Shown here: in pieces, positions 1 through 4,946 of the stretch
Layout: each line of letters opens with the position of its first letter
How positions within the stretch are numbered: position 1 is the stretch's first letter
Assembly (NCBI GenBank): GCA_011390085.1
Contig: JAABTB010000138.1
Coordinates: forward strand, 1 to 6,463
Source: Desulfobacula sp.
Lineage (GTDB): Bacteria; Desulfobacterota; Desulfobacteria; Desulfobacterales; Desulfobacteraceae
DNA length: 6,463 nt
Direction of reading: 5' to 3'
Translations under genes and position numbers: made by a program
The notes under the pieces: generated by a model
What the model was told of the DNA's origin: nothing
Database searches by the model: none
Seen by the model: the letters and a program-made list of their open reading frames with translations, nothing else

Positions 1-175
1 AGGTGGCAGTGGAGCCCTTGCCGTTGGTTCCGGCAATATGAACCGTTTTAAACCCCTGGCAGGGATTGCCCAGGCTTTGTAAAATATCCTGGATGGTATC
101 CAGCTCCAGCTTGATACCGAACCGGCCCAGCTTGTAAATGGTCTTAAGACATTCCTGGTAAGATAGTTTTGTCAT
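1..175 (-). CDS. folC: Folylpolyglutamate synthase / dihydrofolate synthase, N-terminal part (runs off left edge)
   Basis: This is the first 58 codons of a cytoplasmic Mur-ligase-type enzyme that adds glutamate to (dihydro)folate using ATP. The reading frame starts MTKLSYQECLKTIYKLGRFG and reaches HIAGTNGKGST at residues 46-56. The GTNGKGS stretch is the FolC P-loop; Mur ligases usually carry GTNGKT instead. A small-residue HIAGTNGKGS at about residue 50 is where FolC proteins have it. I chose the ATG at 175, which gives a typical FolC N-terminus. An in-frame ATG at 184 would add MRK. Neither start has a recognisable Shine-Dalgarno sequence, because the rpsU terminator U-tract lies immediately upstream. 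The gene follows rpsU on the same strand with no room for a separate promoter, so expression probably depends on readthrough or a promoter inside rpsU. Only the N-terminus is visible, so whether the enzyme is bifunctional cannot be judged. Confidence 0.9.
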   Translation of the reverse strand, partial: MTKLSYQECLKTIYKLGRFGIKLELDTIQDILQSLGNPCQGFKTVHIAGTNGKGSTAT

Positions 176-184
176 TTTGCGCAT

Positions 185-226
185 AAAAAAACCCGGCAGA
201 AATTTTACAAAAAATCAATGCCGGGT
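185..226 (-). terminator. Intrinsic terminator after rpsU
   Basis: On the minus strand an 8-bp perfect stem, ACCCGGCA (226-219) with TGCCGGGT (198-191), encloses a 20-nt AT-rich loop. It is followed at once by a run of seven T (191-185). The loop may pair further through a few A-T pairs. The hairpin begins 11 bases after the rpsU stop codon, and the T-run ends directly at the in-frame ATG at 184 of folC. It could work as a full terminator or as an attenuator that sets the rpsU to folC ratio. Confidence 0.85.
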
Positions 227-237
227 GAATGTATAAT

Positions 238-447
238 TTAACCGTTTCTTCTGCGGGATCGTGAGGCAGCAATTCTTTGTCTTCTCACTGCTTCTCTCAT
301 CTTACGCCGTCTGTATTGACATGGTTTTTCAAAATGTTTTTTAACTTTAAGACGTTTGAAGAGGCCGTCATTCTGGATTTTTTTCTTTAATATCCGTAAT
401 GCACGCTCGACATCATTATCAATAACCTTGACTACAATTTCTTTCAA
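238..447 (-). CDS. rpsU: 30S ribosomal protein S21
   Basis: This is the small basic S21 protein of the 30S subunit, which helps mRNA bind during initiation. The 69 residues match the family in length and layout: an N-terminal MKEIVVKVIDND segment, a helix ERALRILKKKIQNDGLFKRL, the family motif HFEKP at residues 38-42, and a very basic tail (YRRRKMREAVRRQRIAASRSRRRNG). The start codon is TTG at 447-445. It is the only start possible, because an in-frame TGA lies six codons upstream (465-463) and no ATG or GTG intervenes in that frame. The Shine-Dalgarno AAAGGGG sits 9 nt upstream. Its own terminator follows, then folC. A single gene ahead of folC is plausible, with the adk terminator closing the upstream unit. 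Confidence 0.95.
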   Translation of the reverse strand: MKEIVVKVIDNDVERALRILKKKIQNDGLFKRLKVKKHFEKPCQYRRRKMREAVRRQRIAASRSRRRNG

Positions 448-456
448 GAAACATCG

Positions 457-463
457 CCCCTTT
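457..463 (-). promoter_or_regulatory. Ribosome binding site that decides the rpsU TTG start
   Basis: AAAGGGG on the minus strand lies 9 nt from the TTG start at 447. An out-of-frame ATG at 454-452 is only 2 nt from the G-run, too close for efficient use. The spacing therefore supports the TTG as the true start. Confidence 0.6.
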
Positions 464-490
464 CATAGTGTATTTAAATATTCTGAAATA

Positions 491-517
491 TTTATAGCCT
501 GACCTTGTAACAGACAA
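491..517 (-). promoter_or_regulatory. Candidate sigma70-type promoter for rpsU
   Basis: On the minus strand TTGTCT (517-512) is followed after 15 bases by TATAAA (496-491). The spacer is shorter than the ideal 17. It lies between the adk terminator and the rpsU ribosome binding site, where a promoter is expected, and would give a leader of roughly 35-40 nt. This is a by-eye match and weak. Confidence 0.35.
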
Positions 518-534
518 ACCAGGGAAAAGCAAGG

Positions 535-579
535 AAAAAATAAAGCCTTTCCGGACCGGCAAAGGGCGGAAAGGCTTTA
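535..579 (-). terminator. Intrinsic terminator after adk
   Basis: There is a 13-bp perfect stem: on the plus strand 541-553 (TAAAGCCTTTCCG) pairs with 567-579, around a 13-nt loop. Read on the minus strand it is followed by TTTTTT (540-535). It begins 23 bases after the adk stop codon. Its length, GC-rich core and T-run make it a strong intrinsic terminator for adk, separating it from rpsU. Confidence 0.92.
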
Positions 580-602
580 CAAAATAAGGCTGATATCCAA
601 TC

Positions 603-1274
603 CTATAGTTTGGAAACCAGCTCGTTGGTTACGGATTTAAGGTCTTTTTCACCGGCCAGGGTGATGTATTTTATCCCGGCTTTTGCGGCCAGATCTCTGA
701 AGTAATAAGTGGCGGCCAGGGTTCCGGTGTTTGTGTCATAGTAGATGGAATGGCGTTTATCAATGGCGACCTCATCCTGGTCATCATTGCGTTTGGTTAA
801 TGCACCGCCGCAGACCCGGCATTTATCCCCATTGGGTTTGATGGCATCGATAAAAATATTGTTGGGATGATTGTTGTCGTTTTCACAGAGCCGGCGTCCC
901 ATGATCCTGTTTTTGGCAATCTGGCGGTCCAGAATCAGTTCAATGACATAATTGAGCTTGATCCCGGCTTCTTTAAGGGATGCGTCGAGTTTTTCCGCCT
1001 GGACCTTATTCCTCGGGAATCCGTCCAGGAGCCAGCCTTTTTTGCAGTCATCCTGTTTGATCCGGTCCAGGATCATGGGGATGGTGATTTCATCGGGAAC
1101 CAGGTCCCCCTTGTCAATATAGGCCTTGGCTTTTTTGCCCAGGTCTGTGCCGCCCTTGATATTGTCCCGGAAAATGGCGCCGGATTCAATATGGGCGATG
1201 TTGTATTTGTCTTTCAGGATGGCGCCCTGGGTTCCCTTGCCGCTGCCGTTGGGTCCGAAAAATAAAATGTTCAT
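603..1274 (-). CDS. adk: Adenylate kinase with a Cys3-His metal site in the LID domain
   Basis: Cytoplasmic enzyme that interconverts ATP + AMP and 2 ADP. The 223-residue protein has the P-loop GPNGSGKGTQ at 7-16, an AMP-binding segment (IESGAIFR 29-36, then KGDLVPDEIT), DGFPRN at 84-89, and a long LID beginning GRRLC at 126. In the LID, C130, H136, C152 and C155 form Cys-X5-His-X15-Cys-X2-Cys. From memory this is the metal-binding pattern described for Desulfovibrio gigas adenylate kinase (Zn, Co or Fe), rather than the usual four-Cys zinc site. The P-loop reads GPNGSGKGT instead of the common GPPGAGKGT, also as in relatives of sulfate reducers. The ATG at 1274 has AAGGAG 6 nt upstream. The gene has its own promoter and terminator and is not next to secY, so it looks monocistronic. 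Confidence 0.95.
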   Translation of the reverse strand: MNILFFGPNGSGKGTQGAILKDKYNIAHIESGAIFRDNIKGGTDLGKKAKAYIDKGDLVPDEITIPMILDRIKQDDCKKGWLLDGFPRNKVQAEKLDASLKEAGIKLNYVIELILDRQIAKNRIMGRRLCENDNNHPNNIFIDAIKPNGDKCRVCGGALTKRNDDQDEVAIDKRHSIYYDTNTGTLAATYYFRDLAAKAGIKYITLAGEKDLKSVTNELVSKL

Positions 1275-1283
1275 GCATCACTC

Positions 1284-1339
1284 CTTATATTTAGGTATTG
1301 AACTGTTTTTAACCATCATATGACATTTCTAAATATAAG
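1284..1339. repeat. 11-bp perfect inverted repeat in the adk promoter/leader
   Basis: CTTATATTTAG at 1284-1294 and its exact reverse complement CTAAATATAAG at 1329-1339 are separated by 34 bases. The outer arm covers the adk -10 box (1330-1335) and the inner arm shares its last AAG with the adk ribosome binding site. It could be a paired operator or, if transcription starts further upstream, an RNA stem that hides the ribosome binding site. The function is unknown. Confidence 0.6.
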
Positions 1340-1358
1340 AGTCGTTTTTATTTGTCAA
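1330..1358 (-). promoter_or_regulatory. Sigma70-type promoter for adk
   Basis: On the minus strand a perfect -35 box TTGACA (1358-1353) is followed after 17 bases by TATTTA (1335-1330). An overlapping TATATT is one alternative -10. The expected start near 1323 gives a leader of about 48 nt to the adk ATG. An 8-bp palindrome AAGGCCTT (1363-1370) lies just upstream of the -35 box. Confidence 0.72.
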
Positions 1359-1388
1359 GTTTAAGGCCTTTGGGGTTTGTCTTTTTTC

Positions 1389-1394
1389 TATACT
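1389..1394 (+). promoter_or_regulatory. Possible -10 element for hcp
   Basis: TATACT is a fair -10 hexamer on the plus strand, about 138 bases before the hcp start. There is no good -35 hexamer 16-18 bases upstream, so the promoter would need an activator if it is real. I saw no clear FNR/CRP-type TTGA-N6-TCAA palindrome in the 257-base intergenic region. An imperfect palindrome TCAACC-C-GGTTCA lies at 1423-1435. Confidence 0.22.
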
Positions 1395-1531
1395 TTCCCG
1401 GCAGTCTGTTGTAATATCAGAATCAACCCGGTTCAATTTTCAACAGCATCTATTTCAAACGGCATCAACATTCTGGTCCGGTTTCAGATCATCCGGATCA
1501 AAACTCAATCATACAAAAAGGAGGAATACCC

Positions 1532-3202
1532 ATGTTTTGCCATCAATGTCAGGAAACCATGAAAAACACAGGCTGCTCCATGAAGCAGGGGATGTGCGGG
1601 AAATCCGCTGAAACGGCCGATCTCCAGGATCTTTTCATCTGGGTGCTCAAGGGCATCTCCGTATGGGGCCATAGGGCAAAGGAATTCGGTCTCTATGACG
1701 ATAAAGCCGGTTTTTTTATTGCCAAAGGCCTTTTTTCAACCATTACCAATGCCAATTTTGACCGTGATGATTTCATTCAAGACATCAAAAAAGGGATAGA
1801 ATTGAGGGACCGGGTGAAAACGGAATTTTTAGCGGCCTATAAAAAGAAACATAATAAGGATTTTTCATCCCCCGTTCCGGAGTGCGCGAACTGGGTGCCC
1901 AAGGACGATGCGGCTCTTCTTGCCAAAGCTGTCGGCGGTACCGGAGGATGGCTGGAAATCAAAAACGAAGACGAGCGATCCTTGAAATCCACTATTCTTT
2001 ACGGGCTGAAGGGCATGTCTGCCTATTCCGAACACGCCTGGCAGATTACCAAATCCTGCAAAGAAGTCTTTGAATTTCTCATGGAAGCCCTGGCCGCACT
2101 GGTGGATGAGAAAATATCCCAGGAGGATCTTTTTAATCTGGTCATTAAAACCGGGCAGATGGGCGTAAAGACCATGGCCCTTCTGGATGAAGCCAATACA
2201 ACGGCCTATGGAAGCCCGGTTATGACCAAAGTGAACATCGGGGTCGGAAAAAATCCCGGTATCCTCGTCACCGGCCATGACCTTGTGGATCTGGAAGAAC
2301 TTCTGGAACAGACAAAGGATCAGGACATTGATATCTATACCCACAGCGAAATGCTGCCGGCTCATTATTATCCGAAGCTGAAACAATTCTCCCATCTCTT
2401 CGGCAATTACGGCAGCGCCTGGTGGCTCCAGAAGGAAGACATGGCCAAATTCAACGGACCGGTCCTCTTTACCTCCAATTGCCTTGTGCCGCCCAAACCG
2501 GAATATGTGGACAAGCTTTTCACTACGGGCGCCGTGGGGTTTGACGGCATTCCCCATATCGCGGACCGGGCCGAGGGAGGCAAAAAAGATTTTTCACCCC
2601 TGGTCAAACTGGCCAAAACCTGTAAACCGCCCGAGGAAATAGAAACCGGGTTTATTACCGGCGGATTTGGCCGCAACCAGGTTCTGGCCCTGGCCGATAA
2701 GGTCATCGCTGCCGTGAAATCCGGCGCCATCAAACGATTTATCGTCATGGCCGGGTGTGACGGCCGTCATAAAACACGGGATTATTATACCGAAGTGGCC
2801 AAGGCTTTGCCTAAAGATGCGGTCATCCTCACGGCCGGGTGTGCAAAATACAAATACATCAAGCTGGATCTCGGAGATATCGGCGGAATACCAAGGGTTC
2901 TCGATGCCGGCCAGTGCAATGATTCCTATTCCCTGGCCGTTATTGCCATGGAGCTTCAGAAGGCCTTCGGCCTGGAGGATATCAACGATCTTCCCATTTC
3001 CTTTGACATCGCCTGGTATGAGCAGAAAGCCGTTCTGGTGCTGCTCTCCCTCCTGGCTCTCGGCTTTAAAGGCATCCGGCTCGGCCCCACCCTTCCGGGC
3101 TTTTTGTCACCGGGCGTAGCCGCGACCCTTGTTGAAAAATTCGACATCAAACCCATTACCACTCCGGAAGCGGATGTGGCGGCCATGATGGCCGGAAAAT
3201 AA
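1532..3202 (+). CDS. hcp: Hybrid cluster protein (hydroxylamine reductase / NO-stress protein)
   Basis: Cytoplasmic Fe-S protein that reduces hydroxylamine in vitro and is linked to NO detoxification in anaerobes. The 556 residues compare with about 553 for the Desulfovibrio vulgaris protein. The N-terminal cluster cysteines are C3, C6, C15 and C22. Hybrid-cluster ligands are all present: H249 (GHD), E273 (HSEM), C317 (SNC), C409 (MAGCDGR, the persulfide cysteine), C437 (TAGCAKY), C462 (AGQCNDS) and E497 (WYEQKA). They sit at constant offsets (+5, later +3) from the D. vulgaris positions I recall. The C-terminal GFKGIRLGPTLPGFLSPGV block is typical. The start is clear: AGGAGG lies 7 nt upstream of ATG. 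The gene stands alone, divergent from adk, with no hcr reductase beside it. Control by a nitrosative-stress regulator such as HcpR or NsrR is likely from the family, but I see no convincing site. Confidence 0.96.
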   Translation: MFCHQCQETMKNTGCSMKQGMCGKSAETADLQDLFIWVLKGISVWGHRAKEFGLYDDKAGFFIAKGLFSTITNANFDRDDFIQDIKKGIELRDRVKTEFLAAYKKKHNKDFSSPVPECANWVPKDDAALLAKAVGGTGGWLEIKNEDERSLKSTILYGLKGMSAYSEHAWQITKSCKEVFEFLMEALAALVDEKISQEDLFNLVIKTGQMGVKTMALLDEANTTAYGSPVMTKVNIGVGKNPGILVTGHDLVDLEELLEQTKDQDIDIYTHSEMLPAHYYPKLKQFSHLFGNYGSAWWLQKEDMAKFNGPVLFTSNCLVPPKPEYVDKLFTTGAVGFDGIPHIADRAEGGKKDFSPLVKLAKTCKPPEEIETGFITGGFGRNQVLALADKVIAAVKSGAIKRFIVMAGCDGRHKTRDYYTEVAKALPKDAVILTAGCAKYKYIKLDLGDIGGIPRVLDAGQCNDSYSLAVIAMELQKAFGLEDINDLPISFDIAWYEQKAVLVLLSLLALGFKGIRLGPTLPGFLSPGVAATLVEKFDIKPITTPEADVAAMMAGK

Positions 3203-3217
3203 GATAACCCGCCTTTC

Positions 3218-3243
3218 CCGGAGGGTCCGAAAGGGCCCTCTGG
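3218..3243. terminator. Strong GAAA-loop hairpin between convergent genes (probable bidirectional terminator)
   Basis: CCGGAGGGTCC (3218-3228) pairs with GGGCCCTCTGG (3233-3243) around a GAAA tetraloop. The 11-bp stem includes two G-U pairs on the plus-strand RNA. It sits 15 bases after the hcp stop codon and 8 bases after the end of the convergent permease gene. Neither strand has a T-run directly after it, so termination could be weak or factor-assisted. It could also protect the 3' ends of both transcripts. Confidence 0.6.
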
Positions 3244-3251
3244 AACCATTC

Positions 3252-3989
3252 TCAATCCTTTGCTTTTTTGACGCACCATACGGAAATACAGAAGAGCAGG
3301 GTTCCGCCGACGGCCAGGATCATGAGGGAAACAAAGGACGGCCGGTTGCCGAAGGCTGCGGTCCGGATGGCCGTGGATGCATGAGTCAGGGGCAGAAAAT
3401 AGATGATCTTTTGGGCCCAGACCGGAAAATTTTCCAGGGGAAAAAAGGTACCACCCAGAAAAGCCATGGGTGTAATCACAAAGCTGGTCATCAGGCTCTG
3501 GTCGGCGTGGGATTTGACCAGCATGGCAATTCCCACGGCCAGGGAGGCAAATAAAAAGCTATTCAGCAGGATGGCCAGCCAGAACCAGGGGTTCAGGGAC
3601 AGCACCACCCCGAACAAAAGCCCCAGGACCAGCACCACCAGGATGGCCAGAAAGGCCCGGGTCATACCGGCCAGGACTTCGCCGGCCACATAGGAAATAT
3701 CCGAAACCGGCGCTGCCTGGATTTCTTCAAAGATATTCCAGTAAAATCTTGCAATATTGATTTCGCTGGAAATGGCAAAGGCCTGGGTCATGCTGGTCAT
3801 GGCAATGAGGCCCGGCAGGAGAAATTCCATATAGGTATGGCCGTCCAGGGTCACATGCTTTCCCATGGCAAAACCGAAGGCAATGAGATAGAGCAGGGGA
3901 GACACGCACCAGGAGGGGATGAGCCGGGTCAGACGGCGTCTCAGGATCAACAATTCCCTGTAATAAACTGCGGATGCACCGTATATCAT
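3252..3989 (-). CDS. ABC-2 type export permease
   Basis: Integral inner-membrane subunit of an ABC exporter of the NodJ/DrrB/YadH type. Its 245 residues are normal for the family. About six membrane segments are visible, near 26-43, 56-76, 108-130, 135-157, 166-184 and 218-240. Before the last segment is the family pattern PMAFLGGTFFPLENFP (174-189), followed by FLPLTHA, which is typical of ABC-2 permeases. The N-terminus is cytoplasmic and basic (RRRLTR). The ATG at 3989 overlaps the ATPase stop codon as ATGA, so the two are translationally coupled; the only upstream AGGA is 11 nt away, which fits coupling. The substrate cannot be read from the sequence. Drugs, lipids, polysaccharide or other hydrophobic molecules are all known for relatives. 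Confidence 0.92.
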   Translation of the reverse strand: MIYGASAVYYRELLILRRRLTRLIPSWCVSPLLYLIAFGFAMGKHVTLDGHTYMEFLLPGLIAMTSMTQAFAISSEINIARFYWNIFEEIQAAPVSDISYVAGEVLAGMTRAFLAILVVLVLGLLFGVVLSLNPWFWLAILLNSFLFASLAVGIAMLVKSHADQSLMTSFVITPMAFLGGTFFPLENFPVWAQKIIYFLPLTHASTAIRTAAFGNRPSFVSLMILAVGGTLLFCISVWCVKKAKD

Positions 3990-4822
3990 TTTACTTTTTT
4001 TCCTGTCAGGGCAAGGAAAGCATCTTCCAGATTGACCCGCCGCAGGGTAAAGCTGTCCTTGTGTGCGGCAATATAATCATTGACTTCTTTCCGGTCGTTA
4101 AAATAAAGGGTTTCCATGTCGTCTTCCTTGAGCCGGTCCAGGGCCCAGGTGCCCATCCGGTTCATGAGGGCTCTCGGTGTATCCACTATTACAATGGAGC
4201 CCTTGTCCAGGAAGGCCACCCGGTCGGCAAGAAATTCAGCCTCCTCGATATAATGGGTGGTCAGGAAAATGGTGGTGCCGTGCTGTTGGATTTTCCGGAT
4301 CAAAGCCCAGATTTTTCTCCGAATGGCGGCATCCAGGCCCACGGTGGGTTCATCCAGGAACAGGATGGACGGCGAGTGCAGAAGTGCCCTGGCAATCATG
4401 AGCCGCCGTTTGAGCCCGCCGGACAGGTTTTTGACCAAGGTCTCTTTCCGATCGCCCATTTCCACATAGTCCAGGAGTTCGTCTATCCTCTTATTTCTTT
4501 CCTGCCTGTCCATTCTGAAGAGCTTACCATGGATGGTCAGGTTTTCAAACACGGACAATTCCCGGTCCAGGTTGATGGACTGGGGCACAAGCCCGCACTG
4601 CCTGCGGCTTTCAACGGAGCGGTTGCCCACATCAAACCCGTTGAGGCTGACCGTTCCCGAGCTGAGCCTGGTCAGCCCCGTCAATATCCGTATGGTTGTT
4701 GTCTTGCCCGCACCGTTGGGGCCGAGAAAGGCAAAGAGTTCGCCCTTGTTCACCTCCAGGTTCACATCCTTCAAGGCCTGGATGGTTTTATAGGTTTTGT
4801 TCAGATTTTCTATCCGGATCAC
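3986..4822 (-). CDS. ABC exporter ATP-binding protein (partner of the ABC-2 permease)
   Basis: Cytoplasmic motor of the exporter, in the NodI/DrrA/YadG group. The 278 residues contain every catalytic motif in order: Walker A GPNGAGKTT (34-42), Q-loop Q81, signature LSGGL (133-137), Walker B ILFLDEP (153-159), D-loop GLD (162-164) and the switch histidine H190 (TTHY). A C-terminal extension of about 70 residues (TWALDRLKEDDMETLYFN and on, ending LEDAFLALTGKK) is usual for DrrA-like exporters. The start is GTG at 4822 with GAGG 9 nt upstream. An in-frame TGA a few codons upstream excludes a longer form, and no in-frame ATG is available. The ATPase comes first in the operon and the permease second. 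Confidence 0.94.
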   Translation of the reverse strand: MIRIENLNKTYKTIQALKDVNLEVNKGELFAFLGPNGAGKTTTIRILTGLTRLSSGTVSLNGFDVGNRSVESRRQCGLVPQSINLDRELSVFENLTIHGKLFRMDRQERNKRIDELLDYVEMGDRKETLVKNLSGGLKRRLMIARALLHSPSILFLDEPTVGLDAAIRRKIWALIRKIQQHGTTIFLTTHYIEEAEFLADRVAFLDKGSIVIVDTPRALMNRMGTWALDRLKEDDMETLYFNDRKEVNDYIAAHKDSFTLRRVNLEDAFLALTGKKVK

Positions 4823-4869
4823 GTTATTTTTCCTCGCACCATATCAGCCGGGATTAAACCGGTGGACCT

Positions 4870-4898
4870 AAAATACTCCGCATACGGACAGATGGCAA
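4870..4898 (-). promoter_or_regulatory. Candidate sigma70-type promoter for the ABC exporter operon
   Basis: On the minus strand TTGCCA (4898-4893; five of six to consensus) is followed after exactly 17 bases by TATTTT (4875-4870; four of six). It would start transcription near 4863, giving a leader of about 40 nt to the GTG start. A strong GGAGGAGG lies just upstream and would then not be transcribed from this promoter. Confidence 0.5.
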
Positions 4899-4919
4899 GT
4901 TTTTCAGTCCTCCTCCAAT

Positions 4920-4941
4920 AACAAAACATCCTGTTTTTGTT
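4920..4941. terminator. AT-rich hairpin after the AAA_14/DUF4143 gene (weak terminator candidate)
   Basis: AACAAAACA (4920-4928) pairs with TGTTTTTGTT (4932-4941) around a 3-nt loop, with one bulged base. On the minus strand it starts 5 bases after the TAG of the upstream gene. The stem is almost all A-T and is not followed by a T-run on that strand, so it is a poor intrinsic terminator. Some readthrough into the ABC operon is possible. Confidence 0.3.
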
Positions 4942-4946
4942 AAGGT

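Noticed and set aside
867..1265. A 132-codon plus-strand frame opposite adk
   Set aside because: It is a shadow of adk, which has full motif support on the other strand.
1491..1498. ATCCGGAT palindrome upstream of hcp as a regulator site
   Set aside because: It is only 8 bp, with no second half or known match. Short palindromes of this kind are expected by chance.
1377..1562. A 61-codon plus-strand frame running into the start of hcp
   Set aside because: It overlaps hcp in another frame, has no ribosome binding site, and its composition is that of intergenic DNA.
1865..2557. A 230-codon open frame on the minus strand inside hcp
   Set aside because: It is antisense to the well-supported hcp gene, has no recognisable motif, and has no ribosome binding site that I could see.
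4342..4351. GTGGGTTCAT shared by the ABC ATPase and the last ten bases but one of the window, as a repeat
   Set aside because: Both copies encode the conserved DEPT(V/A)G Walker B/D-loop stretch of ABC ATPases, so the match reflects protein homology rather than a DNA repeat.
3974..4921. A 315-codon open frame on the plus strand
   Set aside because: It lies wholly opposite the ABC ATPase gene, whose motifs are complete. The antisense protein has no recognisable domain and looks like a by-product of codon bias.
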